Assembly: GCF_003601925.1 (NCBI RefSeq)
Contig: NZ_QZWH01000006.1
Span: forward strand, 372,001 to 436,000
Direction: 5' to 3'
Source: Buttiauxella izardii
GTDB lineage: Bacteria > Pseudomonadota > Gammaproteobacteria > Enterobacterales > Enterobacteriaceae
DNA: 64,000 bases
How positions within the stretch are numbered: the first letter of the stretch is position 1; each line of letters starts with the position of its first letter. The notes beneath the pieces are model-generated. The model ran no database searches and was not told the origin of the DNA. It saw only the letters and a program-made list of their open reading frames with translations. A program made the translations under genes and the position numbers. Of the stretch, positions 1 through 12,089 are shown in pieces.

Positions 1-2
1 TT

Positions 3-524
3 CTGTTCAGTGCCACCTCCATGGCTGCCATGATGTCAGACTCCGTTATGGTCGGCGGTGCCGCCATGTATCCCTCTAAAAACATTGTAGAAAATGCGCT
101 GAATTCCAAAGATCACACGACCCTGGTTGCGGCAGTAAAAGCGGCGGGGCTGGTGGATACCCTACAAGGCCCTGGGCCATTTACCGTCTTTGCGCCAACC
201 AATGCCGCCTTTGCGAAATTGCCTGCGGGCACCGTTGAAAATCTGGTGAAACCAGAAAACAAAGCCACGCTGACCAGCATCCTGACCTACCACGTAGTGG
301 CGGGTAAATACGACATGAAACAGCTCGAGAAAAAAATTAAAGACGGCGGCGGCCATGCCGAGTTGAAAACCGTCAACGGGCAGCCGCTGTGGATAATGAG
401 TAACGGCCCGCACAACATTCAGCTTAAAGATGGCAAAGGAAATATTGCCAATATTAGTACGTATGATGTGAACCAGAAAAACGGCGTGATAGACGTCATC
501 GACACGGTTCTGATGCCCAAATAA
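3..524 (+). CDS. Fasciclin (FAS1) domain protein, 5' end outside window
   Basis: A single FAS1/beta-Ig-H3 domain fills most of the protein, with the family's typical stretches GPFTVFAPTNAAF and LTYHVVAGKYD and a C-terminal NGVIDVIDTVLMPK. The reading frame is open to the window edge; the residues just before the first ATG (LFSATSMAA) look like the end of a cleaved signal peptide, so the true start lies upstream and the protein is probably periplasmic or secreted. FAS1 domains mediate adhesion or protein contacts; the ligand is unknown. It lies 52 bp before an ECF sigma factor and its anti-sigma partner on the same strand, so it is probably in, or controlled by, that unit. An ATG at 21 exists but would remove the signal peptide. 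Sure of the family, not of the role. Confidence 0.85.
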   Translation: MFSATSMAAMMSDSVMVGGAAMYPSKNIVENALNSKDHTTLVAAVKAAGLVDTLQGPGPFTVFAPTNAAFAKLPAGTVENLVKPENKATLTSILTYHVVAGKYDMKQLEKKIKDGGGHAELKTVNGQPLWIMSNGPHNIQLKDGKGNIANISTYDVNQKNGVIDVIDTVLMPK

Positions 525-539
525 TTACTGTCTATACTC

Positions 540-562
540 GGTGTGAGTGCCTTACTCACACC
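540..562 (+). other. Hairpin between fasciclin gene and sigma factor gene
   Basis: Perfect 9-bp stem (GGTGTGAGT / ACTCACACC) with a 5-nt loop. No U tract follows, so it is more likely a partial terminator or a 3'-end stabiliser that uncouples the fasciclin message from the sigma message than a full terminator. Confidence 0.5.
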
Positions 563-576
563 CAATCAGGAAAGAT

Positions 577-1131
577 ATGGATAATCAGCAGGTGCAACAA
601 CAGGTAGCGCTGGTGCGAGCGGTTGCCGATGGCGACCGCCGCGCTTTTGAACAACTGTATCGCCAGACATCTCCGCTGCTTTTCCCCGTCGCGCTACGGA
701 TGTTGCGCCGTTCGTCCTGGGCTGAAGAAGTGCTCCACGATAGCTTCCTGGCGGTGTGGAATCGCGCATCGACTTACGATCCGGCCCACAGTTCGCCGAT
801 GACATGGCTGACCCATATTGTCCGCAACCGCTGCATTGACTGGCTGCGAAGCGGCACTGCGCGAACCAGCGAACTTGAAGAAGAATTAACCGAATATACG
901 CCGATGGGCAGTTTTCAAACTGAAGAGAACCATCACGGCGCTGACGAAGTCGATAAGCTCACGCGCTGCCTGGCGCATCTTCCTGATGATCAACGCCAAA
1001 GTGTGGTACTGGCTTATTACCAGGGGATGTCGCATAGCGAAATCGCGACATGGATGCATCAACCGCTCGGCACCATTAAAAGCTGGGTTCGCCGTGCGCT
1101 CGGCCATCTGAAGGACTGCGTGGGATTATGA
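577..1131 (+). CDS. ECF-type RNA polymerase sigma factor (SigK-like)
   Basis: 184 residues. A sigma-70 region 2 (about residues 20-90, with FEQLYRQTSPLLF and WAEEVLHDSFLAVWNRA) is followed by a C-terminal region 4 helix-turn-helix (VVLAYYQGMSHSEIATWMHQ, then GTIKSWVRRAL). It should direct core polymerase to a small regulon and be held inactive by the next gene's product. The start at 577 is chosen because AGGAAAG (568-574) sits just before it; an in-frame ATG at 547 has no such site and lies inside the upstream hairpin. The stop overlaps the anti-sigma start (ATGA), a sign of translational coupling. Arrangement with fasciclin and RskA-type anti-sigma resembles SigK/RskA modules, where the anti-sigma factor keeps the sigma factor at the membrane. 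The activating signal is unknown. Confidence 0.92.
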   Translation: MDNQQVQQQVALVRAVADGDRRAFEQLYRQTSPLLFPVALRMLRRSSWAEEVLHDSFLAVWNRASTYDPAHSSPMTWLTHIVRNRCIDWLRSGTARTSELEEELTEYTPMGSFQTEENHHGADEVDKLTRCLAHLPDDQRQSVVLAYYQGMSHSEIATWMHQPLGTIKSWVRRALGHLKDCVGL

Positions 1132-1781
1132 AAAGCAGACAAGACATCGACAGCTCCCTTGCTGCCCAGTATGCCCTCGGAACCCTGCGCGGCGGTGCGC
1201 GTCTGCGTTTTGAAAGCCGTCTGGCTAACGAACCGGAATTAGCGGCCATTTTGGGACGTTGGCAAACCATGCTCGCCGCTCTGGATAACAACGTGGTGGC
1301 GCAGGTTCCTCCAGAACGCGTGTGGAAGAAAATACAGCTGAGTTTGCCACCGGTAAAACGTACCTCAAGCTGGAACTGGAATTACTTAGGCTGGGCGCTG
1401 GCGGCCGGGTTGGCGGCAATTGTCGTCGTGCCCTGGTTCACCACTCAGAATCCAGAACTTGCACCGCTGGTGGTGTTAAACAGTAGCGATGCGACAAAAG
1501 GGCAATGGATCGTCAGCACCGACTCTTCACGCCAGACGCTAAACCTGGTTCCAGTGCAAACTCGTGAAGTTGCCGCGAATAACAGTATGCAACTGTGGGC
1601 TATCCCACAAGGTGAAAAACCGATTTCACTCGGGTTAGTGGAGACGCAACGGGCGACGCAATTAACAGCGGGAAATGTGAAGCTCGCAGCAGGCACGACG
1701 ATTGCCATCAGTCTCGAGCCGCAAGGTGGATCGCCAACCGGGCAGCCAACCGGGCCGGTGATATTTAGCGGGACGTTATAA
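1128..1781 (+). CDS. RskA-family membrane anti-sigma factor
   Basis: 217 residues. The N-terminal cytoplasmic part (about 1-80) begins with DIDSSLAAQYALGTLRGGAR, the zinc-less anti-sigma type helix bundle of the RskA family; one transmembrane helix (about 85-105, GWALAAGLAAIVVVPWF) separates it from a periplasmic domain of about 110 residues rich in beta-strand-like segments, ending IAISLEPQGGSPTGQPTGP. It should sequester the sigma factor encoded immediately upstream, whose stop codon it overlaps by 4 nt, and release it after an envelope signal. Family assignment is firm from architecture and context; the signal is unknown. Confidence 0.88.
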   Translation: MKSRQDIDSSLAAQYALGTLRGGARLRFESRLANEPELAAILGRWQTMLAALDNNVVAQVPPERVWKKIQLSLPPVKRTSSWNWNYLGWALAAGLAAIVVVPWFTTQNPELAPLVVLNSSDATKGQWIVSTDSSRQTLNLVPVQTREVAANNSMQLWAIPQGEKPISLGLVETQRATQLTAGNVKLAAGTTIAISLEPQGGSPTGQPTGPVIFSGTL

Positions 1782-1786
1782 AGCAA

Positions 1787-1819
1787 AAGGGCAGAAATCA
1801 AATTTCTGCCCTTGTTTTT
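1787..1819 (+). terminator. Rho-independent terminator after anti-sigma gene
   Basis: A 12-bp stem (AAGGGCAGAAAT / ATTTCTGCCCTT) with a 3-nt loop is followed by GTTTTTA. It lies between two convergent genes and probably ends the sigma operon on the + strand; on the - strand the run after the stem is shorter, so for ansP it is weaker. Confidence 0.8.
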
Positions 1820-1827
1820 AAAGCGAA

Positions 1828-3309
1828 CTACACGTTCGGCACATCATCCGGATGCGCGTCAGGATTATGCGCCAGTTCTTGCACGCGTTTGCGTGCGCCA
1901 AACCAGCCCAACACCAACAGCACCGCAATCAATGGAATGGATGCAATAGTGTAAGTTCCGTTCGGGTAATCGAACGCCATTAATACCAGCACGCTGAGCA
2001 GGAATAACAGCGTCAACCATGAGGTAAATGGCGCACCCGGCAGTTTGAAACTCACATCCGCCGCTTTGCCTTCTTTAATCGCTTTACGCAGGCGCATCTG
2101 GCACACCACGATAAACGCCCAGGAAGAAATAATCCCCAACGAAGCGATGTTAAGAACGATTTCAAATACCTGCGACGGAACCAGATAATTCAGAAACACG
2201 CCAATCACATAAACCCCAAGCGTCACCAGAATCCCGGCATACGGCACTTGCTGCTTGCTCATTTTCGACATGAATTTAGGCGCTGAACCGCCCATCGACA
2301 TCGAACGCAGAATGCGCCCGGTGGAATACAGGCCGGAGTTCAGGCTTGAAAGCGCGGCACTCAGCACCACCATATTCATGATGTCGCCGATATAGGGCAC
2401 GCCGAGTTTAGAGAAAAACGTCACAAACGGGCTTTGCCCGGCTTGATAGGCATTCCACGGCAGTAATAGCACCAGCAAAACCACGGAACCGACGTAAAAC
2501 AGGCCGATACGCCAGATAACGCTGTTAATCGCTTTCGGCACCATGGTTTGTGGATCTTTGCATTCGCCAGCCGCCGTGCCCACCAGTTCAATAGAAGCAA
2601 AAGCAAACACCACGCCTTGCACCAGAACTAACGCGGGTAATAAACCGTGCGGGAAGAAACCGCCGTTATCGGTGATTAAATGGAAGCCGGTCGCGTTACC
2701 ATCCAGCATTTTGCCGCTGCCGAGGAAAATCGTCCCGACCACCAGAAAAGCAACGATGGCGAGGACTTTGATCAGCGCAAACCAGAACTCCATTTCCGCG
2801 AACCATTTCACACCAATCATGTTCATGGTGCCGACAATCCCGAGCGCACAAAGGGCAAATACCCACTGTGGAACATCACCAAACGCGCCCCAGTAATGCA
2901 TATAAAGTGCCACGGCGGTGATATCGACAATGCCCGTCATCGCCCAGTTCACAAAGTACATCCAGCCCGCCACGTAGGAGGCTTTCTCGCCGAGAAATTC
3001 GCGGGCATAAGAAACGAAGCTGCCGCTGGAAGGGCGATGGAGCACCAGTTCGCCCAGCGCACGTAATATAAAGAAGGAGAAAATACCGCAGACCAAATAG
3101 ACGAGAGCTAACGCCGGGCCAGCCATTTGCAAACGTGCGCCCGCGCCTAAAAACAGGCCAGTGCCAATGGCGCCGCCGATGGCAATCATTTGTACCTGGC
3201 GGTTGCCCATCGCTTTGTGATAACCGGAATCATGGGAATTAAGCCAGCGGCGTTTCGCGGCGTGTTTCTCTGCTTCGGTGGTTGGTTTACTGCTCGATGT
3301 TGTGTTCAT
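1828..3309 (-). CDS. ansP: L-asparagine permease AnsP
   Basis: 493 residues, an amino acid:proton symporter of the APC/AAT superfamily with about 12 membrane helices, acting in the inner membrane to import L-asparagine. The N-terminal stretch HKAMGNRQVQMIAIGGAIGT and the segment ELVLHRPSSGSFVSYAREFL match AnsP of E. coli almost residue for residue, and the internal AAGECKDPQTMVPKAINSVI is typical of the family. An AGGGA ribosome site precedes the ATG at 3309. It is a single gene; upstream on its own strand lie two small unnamed genes on the other side of a strong hairpin. The C-terminal 20 residues differ from E. coli. Confidence 0.95.
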   Translation of the reverse strand: MNTTSSSKPTTEAEKHAAKRRWLNSHDSGYHKAMGNRQVQMIAIGGAIGTGLFLGAGARLQMAGPALALVYLVCGIFSFFILRALGELVLHRPSSGSFVSYAREFLGEKASYVAGWMYFVNWAMTGIVDITAVALYMHYWGAFGDVPQWVFALCALGIVGTMNMIGVKWFAEMEFWFALIKVLAIVAFLVVGTIFLGSGKMLDGNATGFHLITDNGGFFPHGLLPALVLVQGVVFAFASIELVGTAAGECKDPQTMVPKAINSVIWRIGLFYVGSVVLLVLLLPWNAYQAGQSPFVTFFSKLGVPYIGDIMNMVVLSAALSSLNSGLYSTGRILRSMSMGGSAPKFMSKMSKQQVPYAGILVTLGVYVIGVFLNYLVPSQVFEIVLNIASLGIISSWAFIVVCQMRLRKAIKEGKAADVSFKLPGAPFTSWLTLLFLLSVLVLMAFDYPNGTYTIASIPLIAVLLVLGWFGARKRVQELAHNPDAHPDDVPNV

Positions 3310-3449
3310 GTTTCCCTGTATCCTTGTTAAAAAGATCCCCGTTGCAAAGCCTGGCTTTTTATAAATTCAGCATCATGGCGAAACGGGCGCTAGATCCTAT
3401 CCAGAAATGGTTAAGGACGCTAATGTCTTTTGTTAAGAACGAGAGGAAA

Positions 3450-3481
3450 AGCGATGGTTTGTGTGGAGACAAACCATCGCT
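3450..3481 (-). terminator. Terminator of the small lipoprotein gene
   Basis: Perfect 13-bp stem (AGCGATGGTTTGT / ACAAACCATCGCT) with a 6-nt loop, 22 bp beyond the lipoprotein stop, followed on the - strand by TTTTCC. It separates that gene from ansP. Confidence 0.75.
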
Positions 3482-3503
3482 GAGCAGTAATAACTAACTT
3501 GTC

Positions 3504-3752
3504 TTAATTACATTGACGGTCATAAGCGTCGATTTGTGAATTCACGGCATCAACGGGAAGCGGGCGGCTACAGTCGATGGACTCGTCCAGGCGCTGCCTT
3601 TGTTGATACTCAGGCACCCCTTGCGCATCTTCGCTTTGGTTGGTCACCCGGTGGTGATGATGCGAATGCTCTGCGGGTTCCTTAATCACGCACCCGGTCA
3701 GGAATAAGGTTGGAATTAAAATCATGGTGGAAAACTTCAGTAACTTACTCAT
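3504..3752 (-). CDS. Small histidine-rich lipoprotein, function unknown
   Basis: 82 residues. The N-terminus is a lipoprotein signal peptide: positive start, hydrophobic core FSTMILIPTLF, and the lipobox LTGC, so Cys21 would be lipidated after cleavage. The mature part has a histidine run (HSHHHH, about residues 30-35) soon after the acyl-Cys and two further cysteines near the C-terminus (SIDCSRPL and the last-but-one residue) that could pair. Histidine clusters often bind metal ions, but no family is recognised and no function should be assumed. AGGG precedes the ATG at 3752. A separate gene for an 85-residue membrane protein lies just upstream on the same strand; the two may be cotranscribed. 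Confidence 0.75.
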   Translation of the reverse strand: MSKLLKFSTMILIPTLFLTGCVIKEPAEHSHHHHRVTNQSEDAQGVPEYQQRQRLDESIDCSRPLPVDAVNSQIDAYDRQCN

Positions 3753-3804
3753 TTGTAAAACCCTGTATTGAAAATTATTGTATTAATAACAAAAAATAAC
3801 GCTG

Positions 3805-4062
3805 CTATTTTGCGCGGGTGATCCAGGCCAACAGGCCAAGAATGGCTCCCACTAACAGCAAGCTTGCGGATTCTCCAATTACTGCAACGGCTTCGCCAAA
3901 TCGAAAGGCAGATTCTTGTCCCGAAATGACATCAACATGGCTGACGGAAAGTAGCGTGTTAAATAAACAGAAAGCAGCATAAATACAGAATAAATAGAAC
4001 AGCCATAGCATAATCTTCCCAATGGAAGATCGGTTTTTCTTTTTTGATTCAGGTGCGTTCAT
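3805..4062 (-). CDS. Small two-helix inner membrane protein, unknown
   Basis: 85 residues, not recognised. A basic, polar N-terminus (ESKKKNRSSIGK) precedes a first membrane helix (about 18-40, IMLWLFYLFCIYAAFCLF); a short polar loop follows, then a second helix (about 58-80, AVAVIGESASLLLVGAILGL) and a basic C-terminal tail. Both ends are therefore probably cytoplasmic. The ATG at 4062 has a weak GAGAA ribosome site. A 52-bp gap leads to the lipoprotein gene downstream, so they may form a two-gene unit. An FNR-like site lies 96 bp upstream. Confidence 0.65.
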   Translation of the reverse strand: MNAPESKKKNRSSIGKIMLWLFYLFCIYAAFCLFNTLLSVSHVDVISGQESAFRFGEAVAVIGESASLLLVGAILGLLAWITRAK

Positions 4063-4599
4063 CGTGTTTCTCGTGATGTTGTAATAATAACATTTGTTGT
4101 GAGCGAGATAATAAATAGCATGGCGATGTCAGGAGTAAATATCCGCTTTATTGTTGATTGACGTAAATCAACTAAGCGTTGAAATTGCTTTAACCAGGAA
4201 ATGTCTCATAGAGCGAAGTGGGTTTTATGATCACTGGTGTAACCAGTTGCCAGGCTTATCTTCTGGTTTATAGCGACAATGGCGTTTGTATGTGGTTTTA
4301 TTATCTGGTTATAGCTGTATTATTCAGTGCTAAATATTGTTACTGTTGATTTTATCAGGAGTTGCCGCTCAATTGTTGAAGGCGGTTTAGAATCCTGGGT
4401 TAACGACTCGTAAGAAATTGTAAATTTGTGAAATATGTTAATAATGGTGATGTTGCTTAAGTAACATCGGTAAATCAATCATAGTGAATTAATTAAAACC
4501 AAATAAATAATGGCTTTATTGTTTGGGGGCGATTGACTTTAAATTCTGAACGTATATTTATAGTCGGAATTGACTTGATAGTTCTTTTGGAATTGTATT
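4063..4599. other. AT-rich divergent intergenic region with two palindromes
   Basis: 537 bp without a convincing ORF, between two unnamed genes facing away from each other. It holds an FNR-like site (4158-4171), a 20-bp near-palindrome (4449-4468) and a possible promoter for the gene at 4600 (TTGACT at 4533-4538, with TATTTA or TATAGT near 4555-4564). It is clearly more AT-rich than the surrounding genes. Nothing else is recognised. Confidence 0.6.
4158..4171 (+). promoter_or_regulatory. FNR-like binding site
   Basis: TTGACGTAAATCAA matches the FNR consensus TTGAT-N4-ATCAA at 9 of 10 specified bases. It lies 96 bp upstream of the small membrane protein gene (start 4062, - strand) and over 400 bp from the gene at 4600, so the former is the likelier target. 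Only the sequence match supports it. Confidence 0.45.
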
Positions 4600-5001
4600 A
4601 TGAATCTGATGAAAAAAACGGTTTTGGGGGCAATGATGGCTGGCGCTTTATTCTCTTCGGCGTCGGCATTTGCGGCAAGAATTGCTACGGATGGCCCACT
4701 TAACTTTCAGGGATATCATGAAGTCCATATTGATGAAGATTTTAAAGCGGCATACATTGACGGTAAATCTGCGCGTATCACTTTTATTAATAAAAACTTT
4801 ATTGAACTGCATGGCAACAGCATTGTGGTTTCACTATCCAAAAAACCGGCAGGCGGTTGGGATGCGACCTGGACAGGTACGCATCGCGAGCACGGCGTTT
4901 TGACGCCAGGCATGAAGCCAACGTCCAAAAGCGACGCCGGGCAGCTTCCGGCATGTGCTGCGGACCATAGTCAGGCTGATGGTCCGTGTCGTGAACGGTA
5001 A
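4600..5001 (+). CDS. Secreted protein of unknown function
   Basis: 133 residues. A clear Sec signal peptide (MNLMKKTVLGAMMAGALFSS, cleavage probably at AFA|AR near residue 25) points to the periplasm or outside. The mature part is short, mixed in composition, and carries only two cysteines near the C-terminus (LPACAADHSQADGPC), which could form a disulfide. No domain is recognised. The last 20 or so residues are more polar than the rest. No strong ribosome site precedes the ATG at 4600; an alternative start 9 bp downstream (MKKTV) would give a more classical signal peptide. It faces lacZ tail to tail. Seen: signal peptide and cysteines; the function is unknown. Confidence 0.65.
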   Translation: MNLMKKTVLGAMMAGALFSSASAFAARIATDGPLNFQGYHEVHIDEDFKAAYIDGKSARITFINKNFIELHGNSIVVSLSKKPAGGWDATWTGTHREHGVLTPGMKPTSKSDAGQLPACAADHSQADGPCRER

Positions 5002-5028
5002 TTGAGTCGTGCGTTAAGCATGGAACCC

Positions 5029-5067
5029 GGAGCAGAAAAGGGCGAGAGTGTCGCGCGATCCTGCTCC
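5029..5067. other. Possible hairpin between convergent genes
   Basis: GGAGCAG (5029-5035) and CTGCTCC (5061-5067) can pair around a 25-nt loop between the secreted-protein gene and the end of lacZ. The loop is long and no T run follows, so terminator function is uncertain. Confidence 0.3.
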
Positions 5068-5080
5068 GAAACGTTCTGAC

Positions 5081-9368
<4,288 letters not shown>

Positions 9369-9475
9369 GGCGGTTTCCTTCTGGCGCAGATGTTCCGATG
9401 TCGGGAAGGCATTATCGATCATTTGCCGCCCAAAAAACGCATTATAGTGAAGACATCCGCTTTCAAGGTATTGAG

Positions 9476-10279
9476 ATGATGACTTTTGACCGACAGGCCT
9501 ATTTTACACGCATTGGTTTCGATGGCGTCGCAACGCCAGATTTAGAAACTCTGCAACGTATTCATTTACTGCATACTTCCACGATTCCGTTTGAAAATTT
9601 AGATGTCCTGCTCGGGCGTACAATTAACCTCGGCCTCGATGACATATTCAATAAACTGGTGGTGGCGGGCCGTGGCGGTTATTGCTTCGAGCAAAATGGT
9701 TTATTGCGTGCAGCCCTTGAAGACATTGGCTTTGAAGTCGAGGATTTAGGGGCGCGAGTGCTGATGTCTCTGCCCCCAGAAATGCCGTCGCGCACCCATC
9801 GCCTGCTGCTGGTGACGATAAACCAGCAGCGTTTTATTGCCGATGTTGGGTTTGGCGGCAAGTCTTTAACGGCGCCAGTGCGCCTGGAAGCGGACGTCGC
9901 CCAAACCACTCCGCACGGCGTATATCACTTAACTCGTGTCGAAAACGATTATTTACTCAGTATTCAGCATAAAGACGAATGGCAGCCGCTGTACCGTTTC
10001 GATTTGAGTTTCCAGTATCCCGCGGATCACGAGGCTGGCAATCACTATGTATCGACCTGGCCTGCGTCCCATTTTCGTCATCATTTAATGCTCTGTTTGA
10101 AAAATGTCGATGGAACGATGCTGACGCAAATCGACTGGCAATTTAACGAAGGCGAACCGCGAATCATTGAACAGGCTGATGAATTATATCAATTGCTGAT
10201 GGACAAATTCGGGCTGCGCGTTGACGATAAACGCCACGGTTTCAGCCGCGAAGAGTTTGCTGCCGCGTGTCGGTTTTAA
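9476..10279 (+). CDS. nhoA: Arylamine N-acetyltransferase NhoA
   Basis: 267 residues, cytoplasmic; transfers acetyl from acetyl-CoA to aromatic amines and N-hydroxyarylamines. The Cys-His-Asp triad is visible: Cys in RGGYCFEQNG, His in SRTHRLLLVT, Asp in FIADVGFGGKSLTAP. The N-terminal IPFENLDVLLGR is characteristic. The frame is open from 9347 but has no homology there; ATG at 9476 (or the next codon, 9479) is preceded by AAGG at 9465-9468. E. coli NhoA is 281 residues, so this one is slightly shorter at the C-terminus. It is followed at 41 bp by pptA, also a neighbour region in E. coli. Confidence 0.95.
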   Translation: MMTFDRQAYFTRIGFDGVATPDLETLQRIHLLHTSTIPFENLDVLLGRTINLGLDDIFNKLVVAGRGGYCFEQNGLLRAALEDIGFEVEDLGARVLMSLPPEMPSRTHRLLLVTINQQRFIADVGFGGKSLTAPVRLEADVAQTTPHGVYHLTRVENDYLLSIQHKDEWQPLYRFDLSFQYPADHEAGNHYVSTWPASHFRHHLMLCLKNVDGTMLTQIDWQFNEGEPRIIEQADELYQLLMDKFGLRVDDKRHGFSREEFAAACRF

Positions 10280-10320
10280 CGTTTCCCGTAAATGAAAATA
10301 GATTAACCAGGAGAATTATT

Positions 10321-10551
10321 GTGCCGCATATCGCTGTAAAACACTTTCCACGTGAACTGACTGACGAGCAAAAACAAGCACTGGCTAACGATATTTGTGA
10401 CGTGCTTAAGAAGCATTTCAGTTCAACGGATGAATCGCTTTCCGTGGCGTTAACGCCAATCGAGAAAGATCGCTGGAAGGAAGAGGTCTACGATAAAGAG
10501 ATTGCTCCACAGCTAGACACTCTCGCCAAAAAACCGGGTTACAGCCTGTAA
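10321..10551 (+). CDS. pptA: Tautomerase PptA
   Basis: 76 residues, 4-oxalocrotonate tautomerase family; the catalytic base is Pro1 exposed after removal of the initiator (first residues MPHIAVKHFPRELT). PptA tautomerises phenylpyruvate-like enols in vitro; its natural substrate is unclear. Start is GTG at 10321, supported by AGGAGA at 10309-10314 with 6-nt spacing and by the need for Pro at position 2; the 18 upstream in-frame codons have no homology. Same strand as nhoA and probably cotranscribed. Confidence 0.93.
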   Translation: MPHIAVKHFPRELTDEQKQALANDICDVLKKHFSSTDESLSVALTPIEKDRWKEEVYDKEIAPQLDTLAKKPGYSL

Positions 10552-10560
10552 ATTGCAGCC

Positions 10561-10584
10561 GGAGCCACTCCCATGAATGGCTCC
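10561..10584. terminator. Hairpin between convergent pptA and tqsA
   Basis: GGAGCCA / TGGCTCC stem with a 10-nt loop, directly after the pptA stop and 6 bp before the tqsA stop; no long T run on either side. Probably a shared 3'-end structure. Confidence 0.5.
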
Positions 10585-10590
10585 GCATTA

Positions 10591-11625
10591 TCAGTTTTTA
10601 GTCACATCACTGAGCAGCACGGCAATTTTTTTGCCGCCTTCATTTTGCTCCAGCGCGATCTTCACCGCGATAGTCAGCGGAACCGACAGCAACATCCCCA
10701 CCGGGCCTAACAGCCAACCCCAGAAAATTAACGACAAAAATACCACCAGTGTCGATAAACCCAGGCCACGGCCCATCATGCGCGGCTCGATAATATTGCC
10801 AAAGACCAGGTTAATCGCCAGATAACCGGCAATCACCAACAGCGCTTCATACAAACCGCTGAACACCAGAACCTGCGCCACGGGCGGGATTGCCGCCAGA
10901 ACGGAACCGATATTGGGAATATAATTTAGCGAAAATGCGAGCAGCGCCCAGACAAAGGCAAAACGCACATCGAGCGTTGCGAGCATGAGCCAGACCACTA
11001 AACCCGTCACCAGGCTGATGGCGGTTTTCAGTACCAGATAGTGACTCACGCTATCCAGCGCCCGTTGAATCGCCCCCATGCCTTCAACCGGGCGCGACAT
11101 TAATTGCTGAAGTTTTATCGGCAACTGCGGCACTTCCGTCAGCATAAATACCACTGTCAGCAGCAGCAAAAAGATCGACGTCATAGCGGTAGAAAGCTGA
11201 GTGATCAGGCTGGTGACTAACGTCATCGCGGCATTCGGGTCGATATATTTCACCAGTTCATCCACTGATACGGAGATCCCGGCGCGTTGTAACCAGGGTT
11301 CCAGCGTTTGCAGCGGCGATATTAACGATGAGCGATATTGCGGCAGGGTGCGCGTGAGTTCATTGAGCGTGGTGCCAAGGTAGGCGAGTAACAGCACCAC
11401 AAAGCAAACAATCAGCGAAATGACGAAGACAATCGCCAGCACGCGAGGCACACGAACGCGTTCCAGACGGCGAATCATTGGATTGAGGATAATGGCAATA
11501 AACAGCGCCAGAATAAAAGGCACAATAATCTCTGCCGCTATTTTAATGCCCACCAGAATGATAACAATCATCCCGCACATTATGACGGCTTTTAGGCCGC
11601 CCATTGAAATAATGGGTTTTGCCAT
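10591..11625 (-). CDS. tqsA: AI-2E family exporter TqsA
   Basis: 344 residues, the E. coli length, with about eight membrane helices ([59 protein letters not shown]). The [15 protein letters not shown] and [19 protein letters not shown] segments are signature AI-2E family stretches. In E. coli TqsA promotes export of the autoinducer-2 signal and affects biofilm formation. Start at 11625 (MAKPII) is chosen by homology over an in-frame ATG 14 codons upstream; the ribosome site is weak. It is divergent from mdtUJI, as in E. coli, but its E. coli neighbour pntB lies 40 kb away here. Confidence 0.95.
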   Translation of the reverse strand: MAKPIISMGGLKAVIMCGMIVIILVGIKIAAEIIVPFILALFIAIILNPMIRRLERVRVPRVLAIVFVISLIVCFVVLLLAYLGTTLNELTRTLPQYRSSLISPLQTLEPWLQRAGISVSVDELVKYIDPNAAMTLVTSLITQLSTAMTSIFLLLLTVVFMLTEVPQLPIKLQQLMSRPVEGMGAIQRALDSVSHYLVLKTAISLVTGLVVWLMLATLDVRFAFVWALLAFSLNYIPNIGSVLAAIPPVAQVLVFSGLYEALLVIAGYLAINLVFGNIIEPRMMGRGLGLSTLVVFLSLIFWGWLLGPVGMLLSVPLTIAVKIALEQNEGGKKIAVLLSDVTKN

Positions 11626-11855
11626 TATTGAATATCCCGTCCGAATAGATTGTTCCTTAGTGGGCATATAATACGGGTGAGGAAAGAAGGGGTATACACT
11701 TATTTTCCAGCGTTCGAGCGTAAAGAATTGAAAAGGCTTGGCGAAATAATCTGTGATGTGGTAAAAATTCCGGGTGTTTGACTACTGAGGACAATTTACT
11801 ATCCGCAACTGATGAGAAGCAACACCGCGGATACGTTGTGAAAATTATGGACATT
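11626..11855. other. tqsA-mdtU divergent intergenic region
   Basis: Holds the promoters of tqsA and of the mdtUJI leader. No clear -35/-10 pair stands out and none of the short ORFs here has a ribosome site or recognisable product. Confidence 0.4.
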
Positions 11856-11960
11856 ATGCTTACGAACAAGCTGTTCAGAACGTTAGTTACCCTTCAAGCC
11901 CCATCTTTCTCTTCTGCTTTCACCCTCTGCGGGGAACAGCACTGGCGCAACGCGCTGTAG
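11856..11960 (+). CDS. mdtU: Leader ORF MdtU upstream of mdtJI
   Basis: A 34-codon ORF (MLTNKLFRTLVTLQAPSFSS then AFTLCGEQHWRNAL) ends 129 bp before mdtJ. In E. coli the long mdtJI leader carries a 34-residue upstream ORF, mdtU, whose translation is needed for spermidine-induced mdtJI expression; position, size and orientation fit. An in-frame ATG lies three codons upstream (11847), and GGACATT precedes the chosen start. I identify it by size and place, not by remembered sequence. It would act in cis, through ribosome behaviour on the leader, rather than as a working protein. Confidence 0.65.
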   Translation: MLTNKLFRTLVTLQAPSFSSAFTLCGEQHWRNAL

Positions 11961-12089
11961 ATCCCTTTACCTGGCAGTATCTCGAATAATCTCGGGATAA
12001 AAATCACATCTATTTTTATTTGGTTTGCGGCTTTATTAAGCTCATTCGCAAGCTATGGTTAGGCTATTTTCTCTGTCAGGAGAGAAATC

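Noticed and set aside
3282-3497. 71-codon ORF on the + strand opposite the start of ansP
   Set aside because: No ribosome site or domain; it crosses the ansP leader and the lipoprotein terminator hairpin.
11657-11869. 70-codon - strand ORF between tqsA and mdtU
   Set aside because: No ribosome site; Cys/Ser-rich composition without a helix or motif; overlaps the tqsA promoter region.
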